From the NCBI GenBank assembly GCA_947259495.1, contig CAMYLV010000006.1, positions 62,001 through 126,000 on the forward strand: a stretch of 64,000 nt of DNA. The letters run 5' to 3'. The notes under the pieces are model-generated. The model had not been told where the DNA came from. It did no database searches and was given only the letters and a program-made list of their open reading frames with translations. Positions 34,211-42,950 of the stretch are shown in pieces (position 1 is the stretch's first letter; every line of letters begins with the position of its first letter). Source of the DNA: an uncultured Desulfobacterales bacterium. Lineage in GTDB: Bacteria; Desulfobacterota; Desulfobacteria; Desulfobacterales; JAHEIW01. The position numbers were made by a program, and so were the translations under genes.

Positions 34211-35590
34211 ATGGCTTCCTGGGAAAGCTATCTGAAAGAAAATCAGGAACGTTATCTGGAAGAACTGCTGGCGTTTTTGCGCATTCCCAGCGTCTCCAGC
34301 TTAAGAGAGCACAAAGAGGATGTTCAGAAAGCAGCAGACTGGGTCGCCGCCCGGATGCGGGCTGCCGGCATAGGAAATGTGCAGATACTGCCCACCGGCG
34401 GTCATCCGGTCGTTTATGGTGATTGGCTGCATGCAGCCAATAAACCGACCATTTTGATTTATGGACATTTTGACACCCAGCCGGTCGATCCGCTGGATCT
34501 CTGGTCACAGCCGCCGTTTGAGCCGGTCGTCAAAGAAGATCGCGTCTATGCCCGGGGGGCATCCGACGACAAAGGCAACATGCTGGTGCCGATCCTGGCC
34601 GTTGAAGCGATGCTCAACAGTTTGGGCCGGCTGCCGGTTAATGTTAAATGTTTTTTTGAAGGCCAGGAAGAGATCGGCAGCCCGCAACTGCCTGAATTTA
34701 TTTCAGCCAACCGTGAACGATTGGCCTGTGATCTGATTTTTAGTGCGGACGGCGGCCAGTGGGATGAAAATCAACCGGCGCTGATGATCGGACTCCGGGG
34801 ATTGTGCAACCTGCAGATTGATGTTCAGGCGGCCAAAAGCGATACCCATTCCGGAACCTTCGGCGGAACCATTATGAATCCGATCCACGCCCTTGTGCAG
34901 CTGCTGGACTCAATGCACACCCGGGACGGCAAAGTCGCCGTCGACGGTTTTTATGATGCGGTGCGCACGCTGACGGAAACCGAAAAAGCCCAGATCGCAG
35001 ACATCCCTTATGATGAATCCGCTTACCAGGCTGAGCTGGGGGTCGAGCAGCTTTTCGGCGAGCCCGGCTATTCGACTTATGAACGGGCCTGGATACGACC
35101 CACGCTGGAAGTAAACGGAATCTGGGGCGGGTTTCAGGGTGAAGGGGTCAAAACCGTTTTACCGAGCACGGCCCATGCCAAAATCAGCTGTCGGCTGGTG
35201 CCGGACCAGAATCCCGCAACGATCCTTAAGCTGATCGGCACCCATATCGACAACCATCTGCCACCGGGCGTGAAGGTTACGGTTGTACCGAATCCCAGCA
35301 CAGCAGAACCCTATTTAATTCCGTACGATCATCCGGGAAATCAGGCTGCAGTGGAGGTTCACAAAGGGCTTTACGGCAAGCAGGCGTATTACGCGCGGAT
35401 GGGGGGCAGCATTCCGGTGTGCGGCCTTTTTCTAAAAGAACTGGGCGCCTATACGGTCAATTTCGCCTTTGGCCTGCAAGATGAAAACATCCATGGGCCG
35501 GACGAATTTTTGCGCCTCAAAAGCTTTGAACGCGGACAGCTGGCGTATGGCCTGCTGCTGGAACAGTTGAGCCATGTCAAACTCACATAA
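34211..35590 (+). CDS. M20-family metallopeptidase (dipeptidase)
   Basis: 459 aa. The dinuclear zinc site is visible: H86 and D88 in YGHFDTQP, D119 in GASDDKG, and the catalytic Glu in FEGQEEIGS (150-157). The lid domain lies at about 200-340. The protein resembles the dipeptidase/ArgE/DapE group, especially carnosinase-like enzymes that begin WESYLKENQERYLEELLAF. It is cytoplasmic and cleaves small peptides. GAAAGGAG lies upstream. Convergent with the 96-aa gene at 35599. Confidence 0.92.
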   Translation: MASWESYLKENQERYLEELLAFLRIPSVSSLREHKEDVQKAADWVAARMRAAGIGNVQILPTGGHPVVYGDWLHAANKPTILIYGHFDTQPVDPLDLWSQPPFEPVVKEDRVYARGASDDKGNMLVPILAVEAMLNSLGRLPVNVKCFFEGQEEIGSPQLPEFISANRERLACDLIFSADGGQWDENQPALMIGLRGLCNLQIDVQAAKSDTHSGTFGGTIMNPIHALVQLLDSMHTRDGKVAVDGFYDAVRTLTETEKAQIADIPYDESAYQAELGVEQLFGEPGYSTYERAWIRPTLEVNGIWGGFQGEGVKTVLPSTAHAKISCRLVPDQNPATILKLIGTHIDNHLPPGVKVTVVPNPSTAEPYLIPYDHPGNQAAVEVHKGLYGKQAYYARMGGSIPVCGLFLKELGAYTVNFAFGLQDENIHGPDEFLRLKSFERGQLAYGLLLEQLSHVKLT

Positions 35591-35598
35591 TCATGTGA

Positions 35599-35889
35599 TC
35601 AGGTTTTTTTTATCCGCAGCGGGTTTTGCATCTTGTCGATCAGCATTTTGAAAAGTTCTTCTTTGAATCCGTAGGGCATTACTTTGAAGATGTCTTGCAG
35701 GCGTTCTTCCCAGCGGTTCATAATTCCGGTGGGCGTGGGTTTTTCCCAGGTCAGCAGATTGTATACCTCATCGCGAATTTTTCTGCGCATGCGCATCTTC
35801 TGGCGCTTGTCAGCGCGCCGAGCCTGGTTTAGCGCTTCTTCAAAAACCTTGCGAATTTCGAGTATTTCCAGATCCGTTATTCTGGGCAT
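35599..35889 (-). CDS. Small basic helical protein (96 aa)
   Basis: A helical protein with a very basic stretch (ARRADKRQKMRMRRKIRDEV), which may contact nucleic acid, and a Trp-containing C-terminal half. No domain is recognised. GGAG precedes the ATG. It ends 9 bp from the dipeptidase stop in the convergent direction. Confidence 0.65.
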   Translation of the reverse strand: MPRITDLEILEIRKVFEEALNQARRADKRQKMRMRRKIRDEVYNLLTWEKPTPTGIMNRWEERLQDIFKVMPYGFKEELFKMLIDKMQNPLRIKKT

Positions 35890-36096
35890 AACCGAACAAC
35901 TCCAGGATTTAATTGAGGATTGCTTAAATAAAAAAGAAAAGCTATAATTTGTCTTATTTTCAATAGTTTATCATATAATCTGTCAGAAAGTCAATTTTTG
36001 CGTCCCGATCTGCATTGACACAACGGGATCGCCGGCCTGGCCACTATAATCGGGCGCACCAGAATACAGCCAACCACAGAATAGGACAAAGCTATT

Positions 36097-36804
36097 TTGA
36101 AGATTGTCATAACCAATGATGACGGTATTGATGCCCCGGGTCTGGACACGCTGTATCAATGTGCGCGGCAGCTGGGCGACCTTGTGATTGTTGCGCCGCA
36201 ACAGGCACAAAGCGGCATGGCGCACCGCGTCACCATCCGTGACCCCATTCGTTTTGATCAGCTGGGTCCCAATCGGTTCAGTATCGATGGAACGCCAGCC
36301 GATTGCGCCCGGATTGCCCTGAAGCGATTTGTGCCGGATGCCAACTGGCTGATTTCCGGGATCAACCCCGGGGCCAATCTGGGTTCTGATGTTTACAATT
36401 CGGGCACGGTGGCGGCAGCCCGGGAAGCGACCATTTTAGGGTGTCGCGCGATTGCGATCTCGCAATATATTGCCAGAGATCAACAGGTAGACTGGAACGT
36501 TACCGGTTATCATGCCCGGCCGGTTTTACAAATGTTGTTGAGCCGGGACCTGGCTCCCGGGCATTTTTGGAATGTCAACCTGCCCCACCTGCTCGGCATG
36601 GATGCTGAACCGGCCTTTGAATTCTGTGGCCTGGATATCCATCCCCATCAGTATACCTATCATCAACAGGGTGACGCACTCATTTATAAAGGCACCATTC
36701 ACGAACGTCCGCGGGATGTTGGCAAAGACGTCGCTGTGTGTTTTGATGAGCACAAAATTGCGATCACCTGCCTGGCAGTGGGAACAGGTGATCTTCAGGG
36801 ATAA
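36097..36804 (+). CDS. surE: 5'/3'-nucleotidase SurE
   Basis: 235 aa. The SurE acid-phosphatase fold: ITNDDGIDAPG (5-15) gives the metal-binding Asp pair, APQQAQSG the Ser, and SGINPGANLGSDVYNSGT the Asn. It removes phosphate from nucleoside 5'- or 3'-monophosphates. The start is a TTG at 36097, with AGGA eight bases upstream. The -10-like TATAAT at 36045 has no -35 at proper distance (TTGACA is 24 bp away). Its stop codon abuts the stop of the convergent gene. Confidence 0.9.
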   Translation: MKIVITNDDGIDAPGLDTLYQCARQLGDLVIVAPQQAQSGMAHRVTIRDPIRFDQLGPNRFSIDGTPADCARIALKRFVPDANWLISGINPGANLGSDVYNSGTVAAAREATILGCRAIAISQYIARDQQVDWNVTGYHARPVLQMLLSRDLAPGHFWNVNLPHLLGMDAEPAFEFCGLDIHPHQYTYHQQGDALIYKGTIHERPRDVGKDVAVCFDEHKIAITCLAVGTGDLQG

Positions 36805-37497
36805 CTAAAAATTCAGCTCAAAATATTTGCCGGCCGCAAAATGCGTCTGGCGCTCGCTTTTATACAGGGTTACCCCGCCGGCGCCATATACCTGCCACCG
36901 GCCGTGCGGGCCGTCGTTGAGCATACCGCATTGTTCATCAATGCCGATTAAAATCACATCGGCCAGACGTTGGATCAGTTTGGGCGCCCAGCTTTTACCG
37001 AAGGTATTGTGGTGCGGCAATACACTGGCGTCGGGTATCAATCCCAGCCCGCCGAATGTTTTTTTCGCATGGGGGTCGTAATAGGTATCACACAGGATCA
37101 TGGCTCCGGCGCTGCTGCCGGCAATGAGTGCACCGGATTGATGGGCGCTCAGGATGGCCTGCCAGCTGTCGCTGCCTGCCAGCGATTGTGCCAGGTGTCG
37201 GGGAAAGCCGCCCAGCAGGTAGATCATCTTGGAGTGATGCAGGGCTTCGACCACGGCCGGGTCATCTGCGGATTTACGGTCAATCAGCGGCAGGGCGCTG
37301 ACATTGACGGCACCCAGATTCTTAAACCAGCAAACCCCGTTTTGTCCGGCACGTTGATGATTGTTGTCCGGTGCCGCCGCGGCCGGCACAATGCTGATGC
37401 GCGCCTTGGTTCCGCCGGCCAGCGCGATGGCTCTGCGGTCAGGTGCTGCCATGCGGCCGCTAAATTCGGCACCGCCTGCTAATAAAATGTGGCCCAT
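36805..37497 (-). CDS. Cyanophycinase-like peptidase S51 family protein
   Basis: 230 aa. The glutamine-amidotransferase-like fold of S51 peptidases: ILLAGGAEFSGRM at the start, IYLLGGFPRHLAQ, and the nucleophile S129 in AGSSAGAM. The DTYYDPHAKKTFGGLGLIPDASVLPHH region carries the second catalytic group. It might be a dipeptidase E or cyanophycinase relative that cuts a beta-Asp peptide. Start has no clear ribosome-binding site. It ends base-to-base with surE. Confidence 0.85.
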   Translation of the reverse strand: MGHILLAGGAEFSGRMAAPDRRAIALAGGTKARISIVPAAAAPDNNHQRAGQNGVCWFKNLGAVNVSALPLIDRKSADDPAVVEALHHSKMIYLLGGFPRHLAQSLAGSDSWQAILSAHQSGALIAGSSAGAMILCDTYYDPHAKKTFGGLGLIPDASVLPHHNTFGKSWAPKLIQRLADVILIGIDEQCGMLNDGPHGRWQVYGAGGVTLYKSERQTHFAAGKYFELNF

Positions 37498-37812
37498 TAT
37501 GATACTATTCGCAGAAAATTGGTTTCAAAATATTATTTTTTGTCCGACGGCTGTGCGAATCACGCCACCTATCGGATTGAGCCCGTTAGCCTGTTGCCGG
37601 TTTAAATGTGGTCTTATTCCTTTTTAACGGGCTCAACTGGAAACGGGCCTACCGGCTAACCGATAATGAAAAATATGACACGAAAGACCTGACGATGCAA
37701 GTTTGTCGGATGCTGGACGGGCTGCCAGGGTTTAACCGCCATGAATGTGTAGTCCTTATTTACAGATGGTCACCTGATATGGTAGGCCAAACCAGATATG
37801 CGGACCGCACGG

Positions 37813-37876
37813 CCCCTTTTAAAATTTGAAACGCTCAGTTTGTCCCTAAGTTGAGCGATTGTCGAGGTTGCCGCAG
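37813..37876 (+). repeat. Family 2 palindromic repeat
   Basis: Same order of elements as at 31060-31128 in reverse: AAAATTTGAAACGCTC, the facing arm TTGAGCGATT, and the tail GTCGAGGTTGCCGCAG. Middle bases differ between copies but the GCTCA/TGAGC pairing is kept. Confidence 0.7.
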
Positions 37877-38018
37877 CTACAAGAAAGATGGCGTGCCGCT
37901 ATAGTTGCCTATGCGGGACGGCATCTGACACAGTAGATGCGGTAAGATCGGCAAGCCCGGAGGGTTTCAGATTTTAAAAATTAAGTACGATAGAATTCAT
38001 TCGGGAAAAAATATTTCA

Positions 38019-38050
38019 CCCTTTTTAAAATTTGAAACGCTCAGTTTAGG
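38019..38050 (+). repeat. Family 2 repeat, partial copy
   Basis: CCTTTTTAAAATTTGAAACG followed by CTCAGTTTAGG; the right arm is missing. It ends 18 bp before the ATG of the glycosyltransferase gene, so it supplies that gene's leader. Confidence 0.65.
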
Positions 38051-38067
38051 TAAGTGAGTGATAGACC

Positions 38068-38736
38068 ATGAATGCCTCTTTGATTGTGGTTGCCAAAAAG
38101 CCGGAGCCCGGGTTTACCAAAACCCGCCTCTGCCCGCCGTTTACCCCCGAAGCGGCGGCTGAATTTTATGGCTGCCTGATGCGGGACACCCTGGCGTTGG
38201 CCGGTCGACTGCCGGGGGTTGATCGGACCCTCGCATTTACGCCGGCTTCGGCAGTTGATTATTTCCAAAAATTGTTGCCGAACGGGTTTCGCCTGACCCC
38301 CCAGGAAGGCGCCGATCTGGGAGAACGACTGGCGAATGCCCTTGCGCATCATCTGAAGCGGGGTTATCGCAGGGCGGTCATCATGAATAGCGATGGGCCG
38401 ACCTTGCCCCTGGCCCATCTGAAAGAAGCCTTTGTCCAACTTGATCATGCCGATGTAACCCTGGGCATGGGCCATGATGGCGGCTATTATCTGATCGGCC
38501 TGAAGCAGCTGCACCCGGAGCTGTTTGAGAATATCGATTGGAGCACGGCAAGGGTCATTCCCCAGACTTTAGAAATCTGCCGGCACTTTCAGCTAAAGGT
38601 TCATCGATTGCCGGAATGGTATGACGTCGATGTGGCTGACGATCTAAAAAAACTGCGGCGTGATCTGGTACGAGACCCGGCATCGGCTCCGCACACCGAT
38701 GGTTTTTTAAAAAAATGGGACAAATTATCAGCCTAA
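38068..38736 (+). CDS. DUF2064 glycosyltransferase (TIGR04282 type)
   Basis: 222 aa. A GT-A fold: VVAKKPEPGFTKTRL at the N-terminus, MNSDGPTLPLAHL as the nucleotide/metal motif, LGMGHDGGYYLIGL as the acceptor side, and the C-terminal WYDVDVADDL. The family contains the glycosyltransferase of arsenosugar biosynthesis (ArsM/ArsS partners), but none of those partners is in the window, so the substrate is open. The start has only a weak ribosome-binding site. It lies just after a family 2 repeat. Confidence 0.85.
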   Translation: MNASLIVVAKKPEPGFTKTRLCPPFTPEAAAEFYGCLMRDTLALAGRLPGVDRTLAFTPASAVDYFQKLLPNGFRLTPQEGADLGERLANALAHHLKRGYRRAVIMNSDGPTLPLAHLKEAFVQLDHADVTLGMGHDGGYYLIGLKQLHPELFENIDWSTARVIPQTLEICRHFQLKVHRLPEWYDVDVADDLKKLRRDLVRDPASAPHTDGFLKKWDKLSA

Positions 38737-38880
38737 AAATTTTGGAGTCGGATCTTTATAGCGTGCGTTAAGGCTGTGACCGGGTTTGTCCGGTTTGCCG
38801 GTTGCGCCGGTCAAGGCGTGAAAGGCTTTCAGACTTGAACAGAAATATGCGCGGTTGTAAAAAATCGGTCTAATGCGATC

Positions 38881-39186
38881 TTAGCGGTTATTTGTCGGCC
38901 GGCCCAAGTCATAAATCTCAAAATTGGTTGGTCCTTCCTGCAAGCCTTCCATTTGATCTTCTTTGGCGGACCGCGCATCACTTTCCTGCCACCGGATCCA
39001 ATCATCGATAGTCTGCCAGGTTGAGACCACGGTTATGTTACACGGATCGTAGTGGTTTACCAGGGTTTCACCGGAGATATATCCCGGCTGTTTGAGTGCG
39101 TGACTGCGAACATCTTTCAGCAGATCTAAAGCCGCCTCGATTTTGCCTTTCTTAACATATCTTTTGATGAACACCCTAACTGCCAT
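38881..39186 (-). CDS. ABM domain protein, paralogue of 32547-32834
   Basis: 101 aa. Same fold and order of motifs as the other ABM protein: VRVFIKRYVKKGK, PGYISGETLVNHYDPCNITVVSTWQ and DDWIRWQESDA. It has a longer C-terminus (FEIYDLGRPTNNR). The ATG at 39186 follows GGAGG at five bases. The two paralogues lie 6 kb apart on the same strand and probably arose by an old duplication. Confidence 0.85.
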   Translation of the reverse strand: MAVRVFIKRYVKKGKIEAALDLLKDVRSHALKQPGYISGETLVNHYDPCNITVVSTWQTIDDWIRWQESDARSAKEDQMEGLQEGPTNFEIYDLGRPTNNR

Positions 39187-39507
39187 GTCATCCTCCACAG
39201 ATGCTTAAATTTAAGCTAAATTTGCAAACAATTTCAAAATAATTCTTGTTTTCGCCTGACGCACTGAACGCCGCTATGCAATCGCTGTGAAATCGTCTGC
39301 GTGCGCCCGGGAAAGAGCAGGTGATAGTGACCGCCACTCATGGCCCCTTTTACCCCCCATGGATATGATATATATTAATTTGATTAAATCAAATAGATCT
39401 TGTAATAGAACGCTTGAAGCGTTTCAGGTATTGCAGTCCAGCTGGCCCATGAAGCCTGAGACGTTCAGCGTTAAATTTACTGATTTACTGCTGCGAAAGG
39501 ATACGGC

Positions 39508-40707
39508 ATGGTAAACAGTCTGCTCGATACGGATTTTTATAAACTGACCATGATGCAGGTGGTTTTTCATCAATATGCCAGTGCCTGGGTACGCTACGCA
39601 TTTAAGTGGAGAAATTGGGAAGAAATGCACTTAACCGTCTCGCCGCAGAATTTCAAGCGCAAAGTGGATGCCGAAATCGACCGCCTGTGTGAGTTACGCT
39701 TTACCGATGACGAGGTGAATTATCTGGCTGGCATCCGGTTTTTTAAACCCGACTTTATTGAATATCTGAGACTTTTCCAACTGAATCGGAAATACATCGA
39801 TACGTTTATTGAAAAAGGCCGCTTGAAAATCAATATCGAAGGACCGTGGTTAAATACCATTCTCTACGAGATACCAGTTCTGGCCATCATCAGTGAACTT
39901 TATTCCAATTTGCACGGCGTTGATGACGAAACCTGGATAAAAGAGGGCCGCAGGCGCCTGAAAGACAAAGTCAGTTTTTTGATCACAGCCACTGTAGATG
40001 AACACCGCTTTAAATTCGCTGAATTCGGTACCCGCAGACGGGCGGCACATGCCTGGCAGAAAGAAGTCATTCGTTATCTGATCGACAACTGTGAAGATCG
40101 CCTGGTGGGCACCAGCAATCCCCATTTTGCCATGAAGTGCGGGATCAGACCGATTGGGACCATGGCCCATGAGTTTTTTCAGGCCCATCAGCAACTGGGT
40201 CCCCGGCTGGTGGACAGCCAGAAAGTTGCCCTGCAATGCTGGGCGGATGAATATCGAGGGGAGCTGGGCATTGCACTTTCCGATACCTTGGGCTTTGACA
40301 AATTTTTAAAAGACTTCGACCGTTTTTTTGCCTTGCTCTTTAACGGCTGCCGGCAGGATTCCGGCGATCCGCATCGTTGGACAGAAAAGCTCATCGCCCA
40401 CTATCAGAAAATGCGAATTGATCCGAGAACCAAATCGGCCATTTACAGCGATGGTTTGACGCTTGAAACGGCGGTTGATATTTTTAACCGCTTCCACAAT
40501 CAGATCGAAACGTCTTTTGGCATCGGGACCAATCTGACCAATGACTGCGGCTTTTTAGCGCCCCAGGTCGTGATCAAAATGGTGGAGTGTAATCGCAAAC
40601 CGGTTGCCAAAATCAGCGATAGCCGGGACAAGGGCATGTGCGAAGATGAGGAGTTCTTAGATTATTTAAATTATGTCATTCGTGAAGACATCAATTCTGA
40701 TAATTGA
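39508..40707 (+). CDS. pncB: Nicotinate phosphoribosyltransferase
   Basis: 399 aa, normal length. LLDTDFYKLTMMQ starts the protein, with the active-site EFGTRRR, the ISDTLGFDKFLKDF and SGDPHRW regions, and SIGIGTNLTND-like GIGTNLTND near the C-terminus. It makes nicotinate mononucleotide from nicotinate and PRPP in the NAD salvage pathway. AAAGGA precedes the ATG. The sulfite-oxidase-family gene follows about 120 bp later and may be co-transcribed. Confidence 0.94.
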   Translation: MVNSLLDTDFYKLTMMQVVFHQYASAWVRYAFKWRNWEEMHLTVSPQNFKRKVDAEIDRLCELRFTDDEVNYLAGIRFFKPDFIEYLRLFQLNRKYIDTFIEKGRLKINIEGPWLNTILYEIPVLAIISELYSNLHGVDDETWIKEGRRRLKDKVSFLITATVDEHRFKFAEFGTRRRAAHAWQKEVIRYLIDNCEDRLVGTSNPHFAMKCGIRPIGTMAHEFFQAHQQLGPRLVDSQKVALQCWADEYRGELGIALSDTLGFDKFLKDFDRFFALLFNGCRQDSGDPHRWTEKLIAHYQKMRIDPRTKSAIYSDGLTLETAVDIFNRFHNQIETSFGIGTNLTNDCGFLAPQVVIKMVECNRKPVAKISDSRDKGMCEDEEFLDYLNYVIREDINSDN

Positions 40708-40829
40708 GGTCTTGCCCTTCAGATCGATGCAGCGCTGATCACCATTCTGTTAAAGGGTCCGATGAATCCCAGCCCACTTTAATTCAAAGTGTCCATTACC
40801 CTCAACTCCAGCGTGAAGGAAAAGGCAAA

Positions 40830-41876
40830 ATGGATAAGAAAAAAATGCGCATCATGAGCACCAGGCCGCGCAATGCCGAAACGCCGGTTGCATATCTGCG
40901 CTCCTGGATTACCGCTAATTCGGTCTTTTTTGACCGCAATCAAGGCCAGATTCCCGCCCGCAAGATCCCGCTGTCCAAATGGAAACTCAGCGTCGCGGGT
41001 GAGGTCTGTCAGCCGCTAAATCTGACATTTGATCAAATCTACCGCCTGCCGAAGGTGATTGTTTCCAATACCCTGGAGTGTTCCGGCAACAGCCGTTCGT
41101 TGCTGAATAAAAAAGCACGGGGAAACCCCTGGACCATCGGAGGTGTCGGAAATGCGGTCTGGGGCGGAATTTGGCTCAGAGATCTTTTAACCAAGGCGGG
41201 ACTGAAAGAGGCTGCGCATCACGTGGCTTTTGAGGGCTTTGATAAACCCCTGGGATCGGCCCAAATTAAGTTTATCCGCAGCATTTCGTTGGAAAAAGCG
41301 CTGTCCTCCACCCTGCTCGCATACGAGATGAACGGGGAGCCCCTGCCGCTGAAACACGGCTATCCCATGCGGGCGTTGGCCCTCGGTTGGACCGGTGCGA
41401 ACTGTGTTAAATGGCTGCGTAAAATTATGGTGTTGCGTCAACCGTTTGAAGGATTCTTCATGGATCAGGTCTACCGGGCCTATCAGAAAGGGCAGGAGCC
41501 CAAAACCGGTGCGGTGATGACCGGAATCCAACTAAAGTCCATCATCACGCAGCCGGTTGCGGGCGATAATCTTCCGGTCGGGCCCGTGACCGTCCTGGGG
41601 GCGGCATATGCCGGGGAAGCTGCAGTCGCACGCGTTGACTTATCGTTCGATAACGGGAAGAGCTGGCAGGCGGCTTCGTTTATCGGTCCCTATGAGCCGT
41701 ACGCCTGGCGGCAGTGGCAGTTTGTCTGGCAGGTCCCGAAAAAAGGCGAGCACATTTTGCTGGCGCGTGCCTCGGATTCAGAGGGCCGTCAGCAGCCGAT
41801 GAACGCAACCTGGAATGTTCTCGGCTATGGCAACAACGGAGTGCGGGAACACGGTGTCATCATTCAAATCGTCTAA
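40830..41876 (+). CDS. Sulfite-oxidase-family molybdopterin oxidoreductase, cytosolic
   Basis: 348 aa. An N-terminal Moco domain with the Mo-ligand C84 in NTLECSGNSRS, GGVGNAVWGGIWLRDLL and HGYPMRALALGWTGANCVKW, followed by the Mo-co dimerisation domain (about 235-345, with ARVDLSFDNGKSWQAA). There is no Tat or Sec signal, so unlike SorA/SoxC/MsrP it probably stays in the cytoplasm. The ATG at 40830 has AAGGA upstream; a longer in-frame start at 40704 overlaps pncB and looks non-coding. Substrate unknown. Confidence 0.88.
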   Translation: MDKKKMRIMSTRPRNAETPVAYLRSWITANSVFFDRNQGQIPARKIPLSKWKLSVAGEVCQPLNLTFDQIYRLPKVIVSNTLECSGNSRSLLNKKARGNPWTIGGVGNAVWGGIWLRDLLTKAGLKEAAHHVAFEGFDKPLGSAQIKFIRSISLEKALSSTLLAYEMNGEPLPLKHGYPMRALALGWTGANCVKWLRKIMVLRQPFEGFFMDQVYRAYQKGQEPKTGAVMTGIQLKSIITQPVAGDNLPVGPVTVLGAAYAGEAAVARVDLSFDNGKSWQAASFIGPYEPYAWRQWQFVWQVPKKGEHILLARASDSEGRQQPMNATWNVLGYGNNGVREHGVIIQIV

Positions 41877-41973
41877 TCGGACGCAATCGCCGGCCGGCTT
41901 GATTAGCAGACCGGAAACAGGCGTGCCCGTCAGCCAGACCGGCTGATTCCGCTTCAACCGATCACGGCCAGAT

Positions 41974-42735
41974 CTACTGCCACGTGGTCACTTTGCCCTT
42001 TACCCCATCGATTTCAACGTTGCCGCTGCCGGCTTCTTTGATGAGAACGTTCCGGCTCACATGCTTTATTTCGATTCCGCCGGAGCCATCCCGAATCGTT
42101 AGATTGCCGTCAATATCCTTTATAAGCATGTCGCCGGAACCATCGACCAGGCGCACATTGCCCTTGATCCGATCGATTTGAATACTGCCGGAACCATCTT
42201 TAACTTCGAGATTGCCGCTGATGTCAACGATTTGAATTTTCCCGGAGCCATCTTCAATCCTAACATTTCCCTGAACATCTCTGATCTTTATCGATCCGGA
42301 GCCATCTTTAATATCCAGGTTTGCATCCAGATCACTCACATCTATCCAACCGGATCCATCATTTATTTGCAGCCGCAAATTTTTTGGGACCGCAACGGTT
42401 AATTCGATTTTTGCATCTGCCTTCATCAGGTTTTGATTTTTAAAGACGCTTTTTAAAACGGCTTTATGTGACTGTTTATTCAGAGACAGCAGCACATGTC
42501 GGTCCAGATAGTCAGGCAGCCTGTTTGGAGGGATGCCGCTAATTATAACGGTCGCCGTTACGCTGATGCGGTCGGTTCCATCAACCCCATATACTTCCAG
42601 CAAGCCGGCTCCGCATGTAATCTGCAGGATCGTCACATCTGTAATGGATAATTCCAGATGCTGAGATTGTTCGATCGTTCCGGCCATAGCTGCCAGCGGC
42701 AACAAAACAACGATACAGACAACGTGTATTCGCAT
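41974..42735 (-). CDS. DUF4097-type secreted beta-solenoid protein
   Basis: 253 aa with a signal peptide (MRIHVVCIVVLLPLAAMAG). The C-terminal half is a regular series of at least six 18-residue units of the form DGSGxIxIxDxxGNxxI, which should stack as a right-handed beta-helix. It is probably periplasmic or surface-linked. DUF4097 proteins are often near sensory genes, but none is here. AGGAGG precedes the start. The strict period also appears in the DNA as a 54-bp pattern. Confidence 0.88.
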   Translation of the reverse strand: MRIHVVCIVVLLPLAAMAGTIEQSQHLELSITDVTILQITCGAGLLEVYGVDGTDRISVTATVIISGIPPNRLPDYLDRHVLLSLNKQSHKAVLKSVFKNQNLMKADAKIELTVAVPKNLRLQINDGSGWIDVSDLDANLDIKDGSGSIKIRDVQGNVRIEDGSGKIQIVDISGNLEVKDGSGSIQIDRIKGNVRLVDGSGDMLIKDIDGNLTIRDGSGGIEIKHVSRNVLIKEAGSGNVEIDGVKGKVTTWQ

Positions 42736-42950
42736 CTCGATCCTCCGAGCAAAATAATAAATTTAGCTGCTGCTGATAGGAAAACAGAAGGCTACGATAA
42801 TTCTGCGGCCACGCGATCCCGAAAATTATTGTTAAAGGCAACACATCGCGCAACAGTCAGTTTCATTTACACTTACCCTGTGACAAATATCAATATTTTT
42901 TGTATGTAAAATAGGGTCGTAATTTGTTCTTATAACTGTGGGCAATCCGG

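Larger units (their letters stand above)
37498..38067. other. 570-bp intergenic region with family 2 repeats
   Basis: Contains the family 2 copy 37813-37876 (TTTTAAAATTTGAAACGCTC, then AGTTTGTCCCTAAGTTGAGC, then TGTCGAGGTTGCCGCAG) and a second start of the same element at 38019-38050, just before the glycosyltransferase gene. A 73-codon plus-strand frame at 37608-37829 has no ribosome-binding site and ends in the repeat, so I reject it. Confidence 0.6.

Noticed and set aside
36015-36050. TTGACA and TATAAT upstream of surE as a promoter
   Set aside because: The spacer is 24 bp, far beyond the 16-18 bp range.
37608-37829. 73-codon plus-strand frame
   Set aside because: Ends inside a family 2 repeat, low-quality composition, no ribosome-binding site.
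41990-42400. Regularly spaced DNA repeat that looks like a CRISPR array
   Set aside because: The period is exactly 54 bp and in frame; it encodes the 18-residue DGSG repeats of the DUF4097 protein. There are no unique spacers and no cas genes.
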